Shown piece after piece: positions 28,411-38,253 of a stretch of DNA of 64,000 nucleotides (within the stretch, counting starts at the first letter, position 1; each line of letters begins with the position of its first letter). The translations under genes were made by a program, and so were the position numbers. Source of the DNA: Variovorax terrae (GTDB lineage: Bacteria > Pseudomonadota > Gammaproteobacteria > Burkholderiales > Burkholderiaceae_C); contig NZ_JALGBI010000001.1 in the NCBI RefSeq assembly GCF_022809125.1, forward strand, positions 1,178,001 through 1,242,000. Reading direction: 5' to 3'. The notes beneath the pieces were generated by a model, which worked only from the letters and a program-made list of their open reading frames with translations, was not told where the DNA came from and did no database searches.

Positions 28411-29385
28411 TTACTCGCCCAGCCGGACACCGGCTGCCTTGACGAGGCGGTCCCACTTGGTGATTTCGGCCGTGACGAAGCTGCTGAACTCGGGTACCGA
28501 GTACAGGCGCACCTCCGAGCCCGTGCGCGCCAGCGCGTCCTTCACGTCGGGCTGGTTGCTGGCGGAGACGATGGCCTGGTTCAACTGTTCGACGATGGCG
28601 GTGGGCGTGCCGGCCGGCGCGAAGATGCCGCCCCAGACGACCAGGTCGAGCCCGGGGTAGCCGAGCTCGATCAGCGTGGGCGTCTGCGGCAGAAAGGGGT
28701 TGCGGCGCGTGCCCGCGATCGCCAGCGCGCGGGCCTTGCCGCTGTTGATGTGCGCAACGGTTTCGGCGGGGTAGCCCACCATGCCGTCGATCTGCCCGCC
28801 CAGCACGTCGTTCATGGCCAGGGCCGTGCCCTTGTAGTAGACGATGTTGAGGTCCACGGCCGCGGCTTTCTGGAACGAGGCCATCACCACCTGCTGGAAG
28901 GCATTGACCGAGGCCCAGTTCACCTGGCCCGGCCGGGCCTTGGCGGCCTCGACCAGCCCGGGCAGGCTGGTGAGCCTGGAAGCGTTGCTGGCGATCAGCA
29001 CCGGGTTGGTCGTGAACAGCAGCCCGACCGGCAGGAAGTCCCGGGCCGGGTCGAAGCGCATCTTCATGCCCCCGGGCTTGTTGATGGCCATCTCGCTGGT
29101 GGTGCCGGCATACAGCGTGTAGCCGTCGGCCGCGGCCTTGGCCACCGTTTCCCCCGCGATGTTGCCGCTGGCGCCCGGACGGTTCTCCACCACGAAGGAC
29201 TGGCCGAGATCGGCCGTCAGTTTCAGGGCCACACGGCGCGCGGCGACATCGGTGGCGCTGCCCGGCGGGAAGCCCACGACGATGCGCACGGGCTTGCTGG
29301 GGTATTTGTCGGGCTGGGCCGTGGCAGCGAGGCTCAGCGCCGCGAGCAGCAGGCCGAGCAGGGGAGAGGGCAGGCGAAAGGTCAT
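28411..29385 (-). CDS. Bug/TctC-family periplasmic substrate-binding protein
   Basis: 324-residue solute-binding protein of the tripartite tricarboxylate transporter type. Signal peptide MTFRLPSPLLGLLLAALSLA, cleaved after ATA. Family blocks: YPSKPVRIVVGFPPGSATDVAAR, VVENRPGASGNIAGE, ADGYTLYAGTTSEMAINK and PTLIELGYPGLDLVVWGGIFAPAGTP. Orphan Bug proteins are greatly expanded in Comamonadaceae and Alcaligenaceae, with ligands such as carboxylates or aromatics. No TctAB membrane genes are adjacent. It heads a two-gene unit with the cupin and is divergent from the alpha/beta hydrolase. Confidence 0.93.
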   Translation of the reverse strand: MTFRLPSPLLGLLLAALSLAATAQPDKYPSKPVRIVVGFPPGSATDVAARRVALKLTADLGQSFVVENRPGASGNIAGETVAKAAADGYTLYAGTTSEMAINKPGGMKMRFDPARDFLPVGLLFTTNPVLIASNASRLTSLPGLVEAAKARPGQVNWASVNAFQQVVMASFQKAAAVDLNIVYYKGTALAMNDVLGGQIDGMVGYPAETVAHINSGKARALAIAGTRRNPFLPQTPTLIELGYPGLDLVVWGGIFAPAGTPTAIVEQLNQAIVSASNQPDVKDALARTGSEVRLYSVPEFSSFVTAEITKWDRLVKAAGVRLGE

Positions 29386-29522
29386 GGGCAGGGTCTCCAG
29401 CGTGGAATGTTGTGGTCTGTCAAAGCGAGCGGATTATGCGAACGGCATGCGGCGCTGCCCATCACCGGCGGCGCATGTGCGCATGGCGCTGCATGCATGC
29501 CGCCGGGCCGCAGAATCCCGGC

Positions 29523-30290
29523 ATGGAAACGAAACAAGACGAGAAACTGCCCATCGACCTGGTCGAGCTTGCCGTGCAAGATCCGCGGCTGCGCATCCGC
29601 GAGTTCACGCTCGACGTGGCGGGCCGCCGCGTGCCCGCGCGGCTCTGGTCGGCGCGCCAGGCCGCCGGGCCGGCCCCGCTGGTGCTGGTGGGCCATGGCG
29701 GCAGCGGCCACAAGGCCTCGCAGCTGGTGCTGGACATCGCGGCGCTGCTGGCCGGCGACCACGGCTTCGTGGTGGCGGCCATCGACGGGCCGGTGCATGG
29801 CGCGCGCCGCGCCAGCTTCGCGGACGGGCCGGTGGTGCGGCAGGCCTTCCGCGAGCTGTGGGCCGCGGGTACGAGCATCGACGCCATGGTGGACGACTGG
29901 CGCGCGGTCACCGACGTGCTGTGCCGCCTGCCCGAGGTCGATGCTTCCGCGCTGGGCTGGTACGGCATCTCGATGGGCACGGCCTACGGCATTCCCGTGG
30001 TGGCCGCCGATGCGCGCATCCGCGCCGCGGTGCTGGGGATGTGGGGCACCTGCCGCGCCGGCAGCGAGCGCCTGGTGACCGATGGGCGCAGGATCGGCTG
30101 CCCGGTGCTGTTCCAGCAGAAGACCGATGACGAGGTGTTCACCCCGGCGGGCCAGGCCGACCTGTACGCGCAGATCGGCAGTGAGCGCAAGGAGCTGCGT
30201 CTCTACCCGGGCCGGCACACCGATCCCGAGGGGGCACAACTGGCCGATATTGCGCAGTTCCTGGTGCGGCAGCTGCGGCCGGAGGCTTAA
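29523..30290 (+). CDS. Alpha/beta hydrolase (dienelactone hydrolase-like)
   Basis: 255-residue alpha/beta-hydrolase. Nucleophile elbow GWYGISMGTAYG (Ser150), oxyanion-region VLVGHGGSGH, acid residue in the KTDDEV segment and a late histidine in PGRHTD. It resembles dienelactone-hydrolase or peptidase-type esterases. The start at 29523 is preferred over an in-frame ATG at 29412, whose extra residues do not fit the fold. Its TAA overlaps the LysR TAA on the other strand (TTAA), a tight convergent junction. Confidence 0.85.
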   Translation: METKQDEKLPIDLVELAVQDPRLRIREFTLDVAGRRVPARLWSARQAAGPAPLVLVGHGGSGHKASQLVLDIAALLAGDHGFVVAAIDGPVHGARRASFADGPVVRQAFRELWAAGTSIDAMVDDWRAVTDVLCRLPEVDASALGWYGISMGTAYGIPVVAADARIRAAVLGMWGTCRAGSERLVTDGRRIGCPVLFQQKTDDEVFTPAGQADLYAQIGSERKELRLYPGRHTDPEGAQLADIAQFLVRQLRPEA

Positions 30291-31213
30291 GGCGCGGCCA
30301 GCGGCGCGGCAACCTGCTTGAACTGCTGGCGCAGCCAGCGGTGGGCCGGGTTGTTCTGCATGCGTTCGTGCCAGAACATCGAGGTGTGTACGTCGTCCAG
30401 CGGCAGCGGCGGCGCCAGCACCTGCAGCGCGAGCTGCTGCGCGAAGTGCCGCGCAATGCGTTCGGGAATCGTGGCCAGCAGGTCGGACCCGGCCACGACG
30501 GCCGGCGACGACAGGGTCGACGGCAGCCGCGCGCCGATGGCGCGGACCATGCCGGCGCGCGACAGGGTTTCGTCGACCAGGGTCTCGATGGTCGAGCCCC
30601 CGGTGCGGCCCAGCGCATACATGGCGTGGGGCGAGCCGACGTACTGCGCCAGGGACAGGGTGCCGCGGATGTCGGGGTGGTCCTGCGCCGCGATCACGCA
30701 GAGCTTCTGCTGCATCAGCGAGGTGGAGCGCAGGCCCTGCGGCGCATTGCGCAGGAACGCTACCACCAGATCGGCCTCGCCTTCCTCCAGCTCCTGGCGC
30801 ACGCGCGGCAGCTCGGGGGGATGCACGCTCACCTGCACGGCCGGGGCGCAGGCGCGCAGGCGGGCGATCAGCGCCGGCATCAGCAGGAAGCCCACCGATT
30901 CGCTGGCGGCGATGCGGAAGTGCGCGCGCGCCCGGGCCGGGTCGAACGGCGCGCCCTCCGTCAGCGCCTGGTCGATCAGCTCCAGCGCGTGCTGGACCTG
31001 GTCGGCCACCTCCTGCGCACGGGGCGTGGCCACCATGCCCTTCTGGGTGCGCACCAGCAGCGGGTCGGCAAACAGCACGCGCAGCCGCGCCAGGGTGGCG
31101 CTCATGGCGGGCTGCCCGATGCCCATGCGCTCGGCCGCGCGCGTGACATGGGCCTCGCTCACCAGCGCCTGCAGGCAGCGCAGGAGGTAGACGTCGAGAT
31201 GCCGGTGGTCCAT
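30287..31213 (-). CDS. LysR-family transcriptional regulator (NodD-like subgroup)
   Basis: 308-residue LysR regulator. The N-terminal helix-turn-helix reads EAHVTRAAERMGIGQPAMSATLARLR (about 21-46), followed by PLLVRT and the linker helix; the C-terminal half is a periplasmic-binding-like effector domain (RIAASESVGFLLMPALIARL). ATG at 31213 puts the HTH at the family-usual distance. A TTG at 31222 is also possible and would overlap the mltB stop (TTGA). Regulated genes are unknown; the convergent hydrolase and the Bug/cupin unit are candidates. Confidence 0.92.
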   Translation of the reverse strand: MDHRHLDVYLLRCLQALVSEAHVTRAAERMGIGQPAMSATLARLRVLFADPLLVRTQKGMVATPRAQEVADQVQHALELIDQALTEGAPFDPARARAHFRIAASESVGFLLMPALIARLRACAPAVQVSVHPPELPRVRQELEEGEADLVVAFLRNAPQGLRSTSLMQQKLCVIAAQDHPDIRGTLSLAQYVGSPHAMYALGRTGGSTIETLVDETLSRAGMVRAIGARLPSTLSSPAVVAGSDLLATIPERIARHFAQQLALQVLAPPLPLDDVHTSMFWHERMQNNPAHRWLRQQFKQVAAPLAAP

Positions 31214-31218
31214 GGCGG

Positions 31219-32301
31219 TCAACGCGGCAGCGCCGACTTGACCGCCTGCCCCAGCTCGATCACGGCCATCGCGTAGTAGCTGCTCCAGTTGTAGCGCGTG
31301 ATCACGTAGAAGTTCTCGGTGCCGGCCACGTAGCTCGGTTCGTCGCCGCCGTTCTGCAGCTCGATCAGCGCCAGCGGGCCCGGGTGCTGCAGCGCTTCGC
31401 CTTCCAGCACGGCGCCCTTGGCCATGAAGCTGGCGACGCTGAAGGTGGGCAGGATGTCGGGCAGCAGCAGCGTCTCCTTGTCCAGGCGCTCGGCATCGAA
31501 GCGCACCGGGTAGTGGGTCGGCATGCCGGGCTGCCAGCCGAAGGCCTTGAAGTAGTTGGCCACCGAGCCGATCACGTCGGACGGGCTGTTGACGAGGTCG
31601 ATCCGGCCGTCGCCGTCGTTGTCGACCGCGTACTTGACCCAGCTCGACGGCATGAACTGCGGCATGCCCATGGCGCCGGCGTAGCTGCCCAGCGGCGCCA
31701 TCGGGTCGCCGCCGATGCGGCTTTCCTGGCTCAGGAATTGCTCCAGCTCGCCCTTGAAGAACGCGGCGCGTTCGCGCGCGCGCGGGTGCGAGGTGGGGAA
31801 GTCGAAGGCCAGCGTGGTGAGCGCGTCCATCACGCGGAAGTTGCCCATCTGCTGGCCGTAGATGGTCTCCACGCCGATGATGCCGACGATGATCTCGGCC
31901 GGCACGCCGTACTCTTGCTCGGCCCGCGCCAGCGTGCCGGCATGGGCTTGCCAGAAGCGCACGCCGGCCGCGATGCGGATCGGTTCGACGAAGCGGCTGC
32001 GGTAGACGCGCCAGTTCTTGGGCGTGCCCGCGGGCGGCGGCTGCATCAGGCGCGCCGCCGCCGGCAGGTAGCGCGCCTGGCCGACGGCCTGGCGCACCCA
32101 GTCGCGGTCGAGGTCGCGGCGCTGCGCGATGTCGTCGGCCTCGCGCATCACGTCCTCGCGCGTGGCATAGGCGGGGCCGGCGGCGGGCTGGCGCGCCGAG
32201 ACCGGAGTCTTTTTGGCACCTTTGGCGGCGAGGGTCCCCGTGCAGAGGACGCAGGATGCTATCAAAACGGTAGCAACCCGGAGGAGTTTCTTGGATGTCA
32301 T
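31219..32301 (-). CDS. mltB: Membrane-bound lytic murein transglycosylase B
   Basis: 360-residue lytic transglycosylase of the MltB/SLT_2 family, cleaving the MurNAc-GlcNAc bond with 1,6-anhydro product. Catalytic glutamate Glu145 in GIIGVETIYGQQMG; also AGAMGMPQFMPSSW and VDNDGDGRIDL. The N-terminus (KKLLRVATVLIASC) offers a lipobox (IASC, Cys17); an alternative is signal peptidase I cleavage after LAA. A dispersed repeat copy encodes residues about 9-24, including the lipobox. The ATG overlaps the TgpA stop (ATGA), so it is the last gene of the MoxR-DUF58-TgpA unit. Confidence 0.93.
   Translation of the reverse strand: MTSKKLLRVATVLIASCVLCTGTLAAKGAKKTPVSARQPAAGPAYATREDVMREADDIAQRRDLDRDWVRQAVGQARYLPAAARLMQPPPAGTPKNWRVYRSRFVEPIRIAAGVRFWQAHAGTLARAEQEYGVPAEIIVGIIGVETIYGQQMGNFRVMDALTTLAFDFPTSHPRARERAAFFKGELEQFLSQESRIGGDPMAPLGSYAGAMGMPQFMPSSWVKYAVDNDGDGRIDLVNSPSDVIGSVANYFKAFGWQPGMPTHYPVRFDAERLDKETLLLPDILPTFSVASFMAKGAVLEGEALQHPGPLALIELQNGGDEPSYVAGTENFYVITRYNWSSYYAMAVIELGQAVKSALPR
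32229..32277 (+). repeat. 55-bp dispersed repeat, copy 6 (inside mltB signal sequence)
   Basis: Plus strand reads GAGGGTCCCCGTGCAG, then GGATGCTATCAAAACGGTAGC. On the coding strand the dyad encodes the hydrophobic core and lipobox (VATVLIASC). Confidence 0.65.
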
Positions 32302-34292
32302 GGCTTGGGCCAGGCCAGTTGATTGAATTCGCGCCGCAGGGCGGCGAGGTTGCCGCGCGGGTCCCGGGCGTAGCGCTGGGCTTCCAGCCGCAGCAGCCAG
32401 TCGGCCAGCGCGTCGGCGCCCGCGCCGAAGCGCCGGCGCGCGAGGGCGGCGATCTGGCGCGGCGGGCTGGCGGGCGCCATCTCCAGGCCTGCCTCGTGCA
32501 GGCGCCGGCGCGCCCGGCCCAGTAGGCGCAGCCAGGGGTCGTGCTGGCTGCGCTCCCACAGCGTCCAGGCGGCGCCGCCCAGGCTGACCAGCACCACCAG
32601 GCCGATCAGCACGTAGCTCAGGTCTTCCCAGCTCGGCGACTCGAAGCCGAGGTTCTTGAGCAGGTCGAGCTGCTTGCTCTGGGTGTAGTTGAGCACCCAC
32701 TGGTTCCAGCCGTTGTTGACGGCCTCCCAGGCGGCGCGCAGGGTCTCGGCCAGGCCCGGGCTCACGGTGCCGATGGCGCTGGCGAACACGCCGCGCGGCG
32801 CCTGCAGCCGCTGCAGCGCGCCGATGCGGGACGGCGCCACGGCCGCCGTCGGGTCCACGCGCACCCAGCCGCGCCCCGCCATCCAGACTTCAGCCCAGGC
32901 ATGGGCATCGCTCTGGCGCACGATCCAGTAGTCGTCCACGCTGTTGCGCTCGCCGCCCTGGTAGCCGGTGACCACGCGCGCCGGGATGTCCAGCGCGCGC
33001 ATCAGCACCACGAAGGCCGAGGCGATGTGCTCGCAAAAGCCCTCCTTGCGGTCGAACCAGAACTCGTCGGCCGTGTTCGCGCCATAGACGCCGGGGTCCA
33101 GCGTGTAGGTGTAGCCGCCGCTGCGCAGCCGGTCCAGCACGGCCGCCACCAGCGCGGCGCTGTCGGCGCGCGGCTGCTGGTTGCGTAGCTCGGCGGCCAG
33201 CGCCCGGGTGCGCGGGTTGAAGCCGTCGGGCAGCAGCTGGTACTCGGCCAGCCCGGCCGCGAAGCGCTGCGGGCCGTGGCGGAAGTCGGCGTAGCTGACG
33301 GCCTTGTAGCGCGTGAGGTCGGTGACCGGCCGGTTGCTCAGCCACTGCAGGTCGGGCGTCATGGCCAGCTCGGCGCCGGGCAGCTCGGGGCGCTGCTCGG
33401 CGGCCTCCATCACAAAGATCCAGGGGCGGTTGTTGGGTTCGAGCGTCACCTCGTAGCGGTAGGGCGCGCCCACCACCTCCAGCGCGGCCGGCACGCCGTT
33501 GCGCTGCGAGAAGCGCGAGGCCAGCGGGCGCCACTCGCGCCCGTCGAACGCCGACAGCACGGGCCCGCGGAAGTACAGGTCCTGCTGCGGCGGGATCCGG
33601 CCGTCCTCGAAGCGGATGCGCATGGCGATGCTCTCGTCCAGCGCCAGGCTCGCGATGTTGCCCACCTGCATGCTGGCCGACAGCCCGCTGCGCCCGCTCA
33701 TGGCGTCGCTCGGGATGCCCCACAGCGGCGCCAGCCGCGGGAACAGCATGAACAGCACGGCCATGATGGGCGCGCCCAGCAGCGCCATCCAGCCGGCGGT
33801 GCGGGCCGCCTGCAGGAGCGGCGGCTTGCCCACCGGCATGTGGGCGTTGACCAGCGCCGTCAGCAGGCCCAGCAGCGCGACCAGCATGGCGGCGGCGGTC
33901 AGCAGCGACTGCGAGAAGAAGAAGTTGGTGAGCATCGTGAAGAAGCCCAGGAAGAAGATCACGAAGGCATCGCGCCGCGCGCGCAGCTCCAGCGTCTTGA
34001 GCGCCAGCAGCACCACGATCAGCGTGACGCCGGCATCGCGCCCGAGCAGCGTGCGGTGCGTGGCCAGCGTGGCGGCCAGCGTGGCGGCCAGCAGGCCGAG
34101 CAGCCACCACTTGCCGGGCAGCGGACGCGCCGTGACGGCGAGCCAGCCGCGCCACAGCAGCACGCCGGCGGCCAGCAGGCTGCACCACAGCGGCAGGTTG
34201 CCGACCTGCGGCAGCACGACCCAGGCGATCACCAGCAGCAGGAACAGGGTGTCGCGCGCGTCGCGCGGGAGGGCGGACAGGCGGCTCAGCAT
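32298..34292 (-). CDS. TgpA-type membrane transglutaminase (DUF3488/DUF4129)
   Basis: 664 residues. Several N-terminal transmembrane helices (DUF3488, about 1-195) precede a periplasmic transglutaminase core with Cys420 (EGFCEHIASAF), His464 (SDAHAWAEVW) and Asp480 (VDPTAAV); a late helix (YVLIGLVVLVSLGG) and a cytoplasmic DUF4129 tail follow. The founding member in Pseudomonas is essential; cell-envelope function is inferred. ATG at 34292 follows GGAGG by 10 bases. The MoxR-DUF58-TgpA order is the classical one for this system. Confidence 0.94.
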   Translation of the reverse strand: MLSRLSALPRDARDTLFLLLVIAWVVLPQVGNLPLWCSLLAAGVLLWRGWLAVTARPLPGKWWLLGLLAATLAATLATHRTLLGRDAGVTLIVVLLALKTLELRARRDAFVIFFLGFFTMLTNFFFSQSLLTAAAMLVALLGLLTALVNAHMPVGKPPLLQAARTAGWMALLGAPIMAVLFMLFPRLAPLWGIPSDAMSGRSGLSASMQVGNIASLALDESIAMRIRFEDGRIPPQQDLYFRGPVLSAFDGREWRPLASRFSQRNGVPAALEVVGAPYRYEVTLEPNNRPWIFVMEAAEQRPELPGAELAMTPDLQWLSNRPVTDLTRYKAVSYADFRHGPQRFAAGLAEYQLLPDGFNPRTRALAAELRNQQPRADSAALVAAVLDRLRSGGYTYTLDPGVYGANTADEFWFDRKEGFCEHIASAFVVLMRALDIPARVVTGYQGGERNSVDDYWIVRQSDAHAWAEVWMAGRGWVRVDPTAAVAPSRIGALQRLQAPRGVFASAIGTVSPGLAETLRAAWEAVNNGWNQWVLNYTQSKQLDLLKNLGFESPSWEDLSYVLIGLVVLVSLGGAAWTLWERSQHDPWLRLLGRARRRLHEAGLEMAPASPPRQIAALARRRFGAGADALADWLLRLEAQRYARDPRGNLAALRREFNQLAWPKP

Positions 34293-34335
34293 GCGGGGCG
34301 GCCTCCGTGCCGGGGTTGGGAGCCAAATTTCAAGC

Positions 34336-34391
34336 AAAATCGGCCAAAGGTCCTTGTCGGGTGGTCATTCATTGCTATTGAATTGATAGCA
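34336..34391 (+). repeat. 55-bp dispersed repeat, copy 7
   Basis: Intergenic copy between the DUF58 and TgpA genes: AAAATCGGCCAAAGGTCC, TTGTCGGGTGGTCATTC, then the dyad TTGCTATTGAATTGATAGCA, one of the best preserved. Confidence 0.85.
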
Positions 34392-34419
34392 AAAGAAGCG
34401 GCTTGCCGGTCGGCCGGGG

Positions 34420-35459
34420 TCAGCATAGCGCCAGCGCCTCCAGGCAGCGCCGCTTGTGGGCTTCGCCCGACGCCGGCTTCAGTTCGAGGCCGGGCAGGCG
34501 CAGGCCGTAGTCCACTCCCAGCCGGTCGGCCTGCAGCACCCAGGCGCACAGCCGGGACAGCCGGTGCTCGGTGCCCAGGGAGCCGGCCTGCGCGAGGTCG
34601 AGCCACAGCTCGTGGCGCTGCGCCTGCTGGCTGTCGCGGCTCACCAGTTCGTCGGCCTTGGCGGCCTTCTTCCAGACCACCAGCTTGAGCGGGTCGCCGC
34701 GCCGGTAGGCGCGCACGCCGTCGAATTCACCGGTGGATTGCACCCGCGCCGCCGCGGCGCCGCCCGAGCGCGGCTCGCCGGGCGGCAGCGGTGGCGCGAA
34801 GGCCTCGGGCGCGGGATAGACCAGCACCTGCGCCGCCGGCCGCCAGACCGTCCAGACGCGGAAGGTGCCGAGCGGAAAGCGCGTCTCGGCGGTCAGCGGT
34901 GGCACGCGGTGCAGGCCGCGGCTGGCCGGCGTGAAGGCCACCTGCACGCTGGCGCTGCCCTGGGCTGGCACGTCGGTCCAGGCCCAGTGGTCCGATTCCA
35001 GCACGCTCAGGCCGATGCCATGCCGCGGCGAGCGGCGCTCGTTCACGAGCGTGATGCCCAGCGTGGCGCTGGCACCCATGAACTGGGTATCGGGCGGGCT
35101 CAGGTGCATCGTGAGGCCGCGCAGCGTGGCGTGGCACACGTGCATGCCCACGATGGCGCTGCCGGCCAGCAGGAAGGTCAGCAGGTAGCCGAGGTTGAGC
35201 TGGTAGTTGATGGAGGCGACCAGCAGCACCAGCAGCGTGGCGCCCAGCATGAAGCCGGGCCGCGTCGGCAGGATGTAGACGTTGCGCTGGGTCAGCGTGG
35301 TGGTGTCGGCCAGCGGCAGGCGCGACTGCCACCACTGGCGAAAGCGCGCGCGCACGAGATTCAAGGGATTCCAGCCAGCGGCCACCGCGGAACCGGCTAC
35401 GCCGGGCCGCTGGTGGCGCCCCCCGGGGGGGGAGGCGCCGAAGGCGCTTCGGGGGGCGT

Positions 35460-35463
<4 letters not shown>
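34420..35463 (-). CDS. DUF58-domain protein
   Basis: 347 residues as read from TTG 35463. Two adjacent transmembrane helices (FMLGATLLVLLVASINYQLN and LGYLLTFLLAGSAIVGMHV) are followed by a beta-rich region and the DUF58 core with GEFDGVRAYRRGDPLKLVVWKKAAK, a von Willebrand factor A-related fold. DUF58 proteins act with MoxR ATPases. The TTG overlaps the moxR stop (TTGA). The first ~30 residues (MNAPRSAFGASPPGGRHQRP) are encoded by the GC-rich repeat and are not family-like. Alternative starts are TTG 35364 and GTG 35355, just before the conserved part. Confidence 0.88.
35384..35463. repeat. GC-rich repeat, copy 2 (at the moxR/DUF58 junction)
   Basis: CGCGGAACCGGCTACGCCGG followed by GCCGCTGGTGGCGCC, a long C/G run and GGCGCTTCGGGGGGCGTTCA: the same end blocks as the element at 3249-3412, but with a shorter centre. 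It lies inside the open frame of the DUF58 gene. Confidence 0.7.
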
Positions 35464-36392
<929 letters not shown>

Positions 36393-36445
36393 CGCCAGAC
36401 CATACCGTAAATCGGAAGAAATGAGATTCTTGACCGACTCCGAAC

Positions 36446-37399
36446 ATGGGTAAAACAGGCTACTTCACCCACCGCGACTGCTGGAAACATGAAATGGGCG
36501 AGGGGCACCCCGAGTGCCCCGCACGGCTCGATGCGATCGAGGACCGGCTGCTGGCCGCCGGCGTGGGCGATGCGCTGGACCGGCGCGAGGCGCCCCTGGC
36601 CGGCGAGGCCGACATCGAGCTCGCGCACGACCGCATGCACGTGGCGGCCCTGCGCGGCCTGAGCAGCCGGCTGGCCGAGGAGATCGAGGCCGGCGGCCCG
36701 CCCTATGCGCAGATCGACCCCGACACCGCGATGAACCCCCATACCTGGAACGCGGCGTTGAGGGCGGCCGGCGCCGCGCTGGCCGCCACCGACGCCATCC
36801 TGGCGGGCGAGCTGGAAAACGCCTTCTGCTCGGTGCGCCCGCCGGGCCACCATGCCACCCATGACCGCGCCATGGGCTTTTGCTTCTTCAACAATGTGGC
36901 GATCGCCGCCAAGTACGCGCTCGAGCGCCACGGCCTGCGCCGGGTGGCGGTGGTGGATTTCGACGTGCACCACGGCAACGGCACCGAGGACATCCTGAGC
37001 GGCGACGAGCGCGCGCTGATGGTCGGCTTTTTCCAGCACCCGTTCTATCCCTACGGCGGCACGGACCATCCGGCGCGCAACATGCTCAACCTGCCGGTGC
37101 CGGCCTACACCCGCGGCATGGAGATCCGGGAGCTGATCGAGGCCCACTGGCTCCCGCGCCTGCACGCCTTCCGGCCCGAGATGATCTTCGTCAGCGCCGG
37201 CTTCGATGCCCACCGCGACGACGATCTCGGCCAATTGGGCCTGACCGAGCAGGACTACGCCTGGATCACGATGCGCATCCAGGAAGTGGCGCGCCGCCAT
37301 GCCGGCGGCCGCATCGTGTCCTGCCTCGAAGGCGGTTACCACCTCGATGCGCTGGCCCGCAGCGTGGAAGCGCATATCCGCGTGCTGGCCGATCTGTGA
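36446..37399 (+). CDS. Histone deacetylase-family protein
   Basis: 317-residue zinc deacetylase fold protein. Signatures: GHPECPARLDAIEDRL at the N-terminus, VRPPGHHATHDRAMGFC (His135-His136), VVDFDVHHGNGTED with metal ligands Asp173 and His175, SAGFDAHRDD with Asp254, and SCLEGGYHLDALARSV. The N-terminal pattern is that of class II-type bacterial deacetylase-like proteins, distinct from the acetylpolyamine type at 6741. Substrate unknown. Followed after 29 bases by an enoyl-CoA hydratase-like gene on the same strand. Confidence 0.93.
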   Translation: MGKTGYFTHRDCWKHEMGEGHPECPARLDAIEDRLLAAGVGDALDRREAPLAGEADIELAHDRMHVAALRGLSSRLAEEIEAGGPPYAQIDPDTAMNPHTWNAALRAAGAALAATDAILAGELENAFCSVRPPGHHATHDRAMGFCFFNNVAIAAKYALERHGLRRVAVVDFDVHHGNGTEDILSGDERALMVGFFQHPFYPYGGTDHPARNMLNLPVPAYTRGMEIRELIEAHWLPRLHAFRPEMIFVSAGFDAHRDDDLGQLGLTEQDYAWITMRIQEVARRHAGGRIVSCLEGGYHLDALARSVEAHIRVLADL

Positions 37400-37428
37400 C
37401 GACACCCGCGACCGCGAAGGTTCACCCC

Positions 37429-38253
37429 ATGAGCAACATCCCCGACACCCCGACCGCCCCGGTCCTGCACAGCCGCGACCCGCGCGGCGTGGTGCATCTC
37501 ACGATGAACCGGCCGCAGAACTTCAATGCGCTGGGCGAAGAGATGCTGGCCGCCCTGCAGCAGGCGCTGGACGCCGTGGCGCGCGACGGCGATGCGCGCG
37601 TGGTGGTGCTGGCCGCGGCCGGCAAGGCGTTCTGCCCGGGCCACAACCTCAAGGAAATGATCGCCCGGCCCGACGAGGCCTACTACCGCGCGCTGTTCGC
37701 GCAGTGCAGCCGCATGATGCTGTCGATCCAGAAGCTGCCGGTGCCCGTGATCGCGCGGGTGCAGGGCATGGCCACGGCGGCGGGCTGCCAGCTGGTGGCC
37801 CAGTGCGACCTCGCCGTGGCCTCCAGCGAGGCGTCGTTCGCGGTCAGCGGCGTCAATTTCGGCCTGTTCTGCGCCACGCCCAGCGTGCCGCTGCTGCGCA
37901 ACATCGGATCCAAGCAGGCCATGGAAATGCTGCTGACCGGCGATTTCATCAACGCAGAGCAGGCCCTGCAGCGCGGGCTGGTGAACCAGGTCACGGCGCC
38001 CGACCAGCTGGACGCGGAGGTCGAGCGCCTGGTGCAGAGCATCCTGCAGAAGCCGCGCGTGGCCATCGCCATGGGCAAGGAGCTGTTCTACAAGCAGCGC
38101 GAGATGGGCATCGAGGCGGCCTACCAACTGGCCGGGCAGGCCATGGCGGTCAACATGATGGACGCCTGCGCCCAGGAAGGCGTGAGCGCCTTCGTGGAAA
38201 AGCGCGCGCCGTCCTGGCGCCCGCCCCAGGGCGGAACGGGGGAGCATTCATGA
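37429..38253 (+). CDS. Enoyl-CoA hydratase/isomerase-family protein
   Basis: 274-residue crotonase-fold protein. The oxyanion-hole segments are KAFCPGHNLKEMIARPDE and VQGMATAAGCQLVAQCDLAVAS. The second catalytic region reads FAVSGVNFGLFCATPSVPLLRNIG and lacks the glutamate-bearing PEI motif of true hydratases, as in the ECHDC3-like branch, so classic hydration is doubtful. The ATG at 37429 is used because homologous sequence begins there; upstream frame is shadow of the deacetylase. The stop overlaps the MscS start (ATGA). Confidence 0.9.
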   Translation: MSNIPDTPTAPVLHSRDPRGVVHLTMNRPQNFNALGEEMLAALQQALDAVARDGDARVVVLAAAGKAFCPGHNLKEMIARPDEAYYRALFAQCSRMMLSIQKLPVPVIARVQGMATAAGCQLVAQCDLAVASSEASFAVSGVNFGLFCATPSVPLLRNIGSKQAMEMLLTGDFINAEQALQRGLVNQVTAPDQLDAEVERLVQSILQKPRVAIAMGKELFYKQREMGIEAAYQLAGQAMAVNMMDACAQEGVSAFVEKRAPSWRPPQGGTGEHS

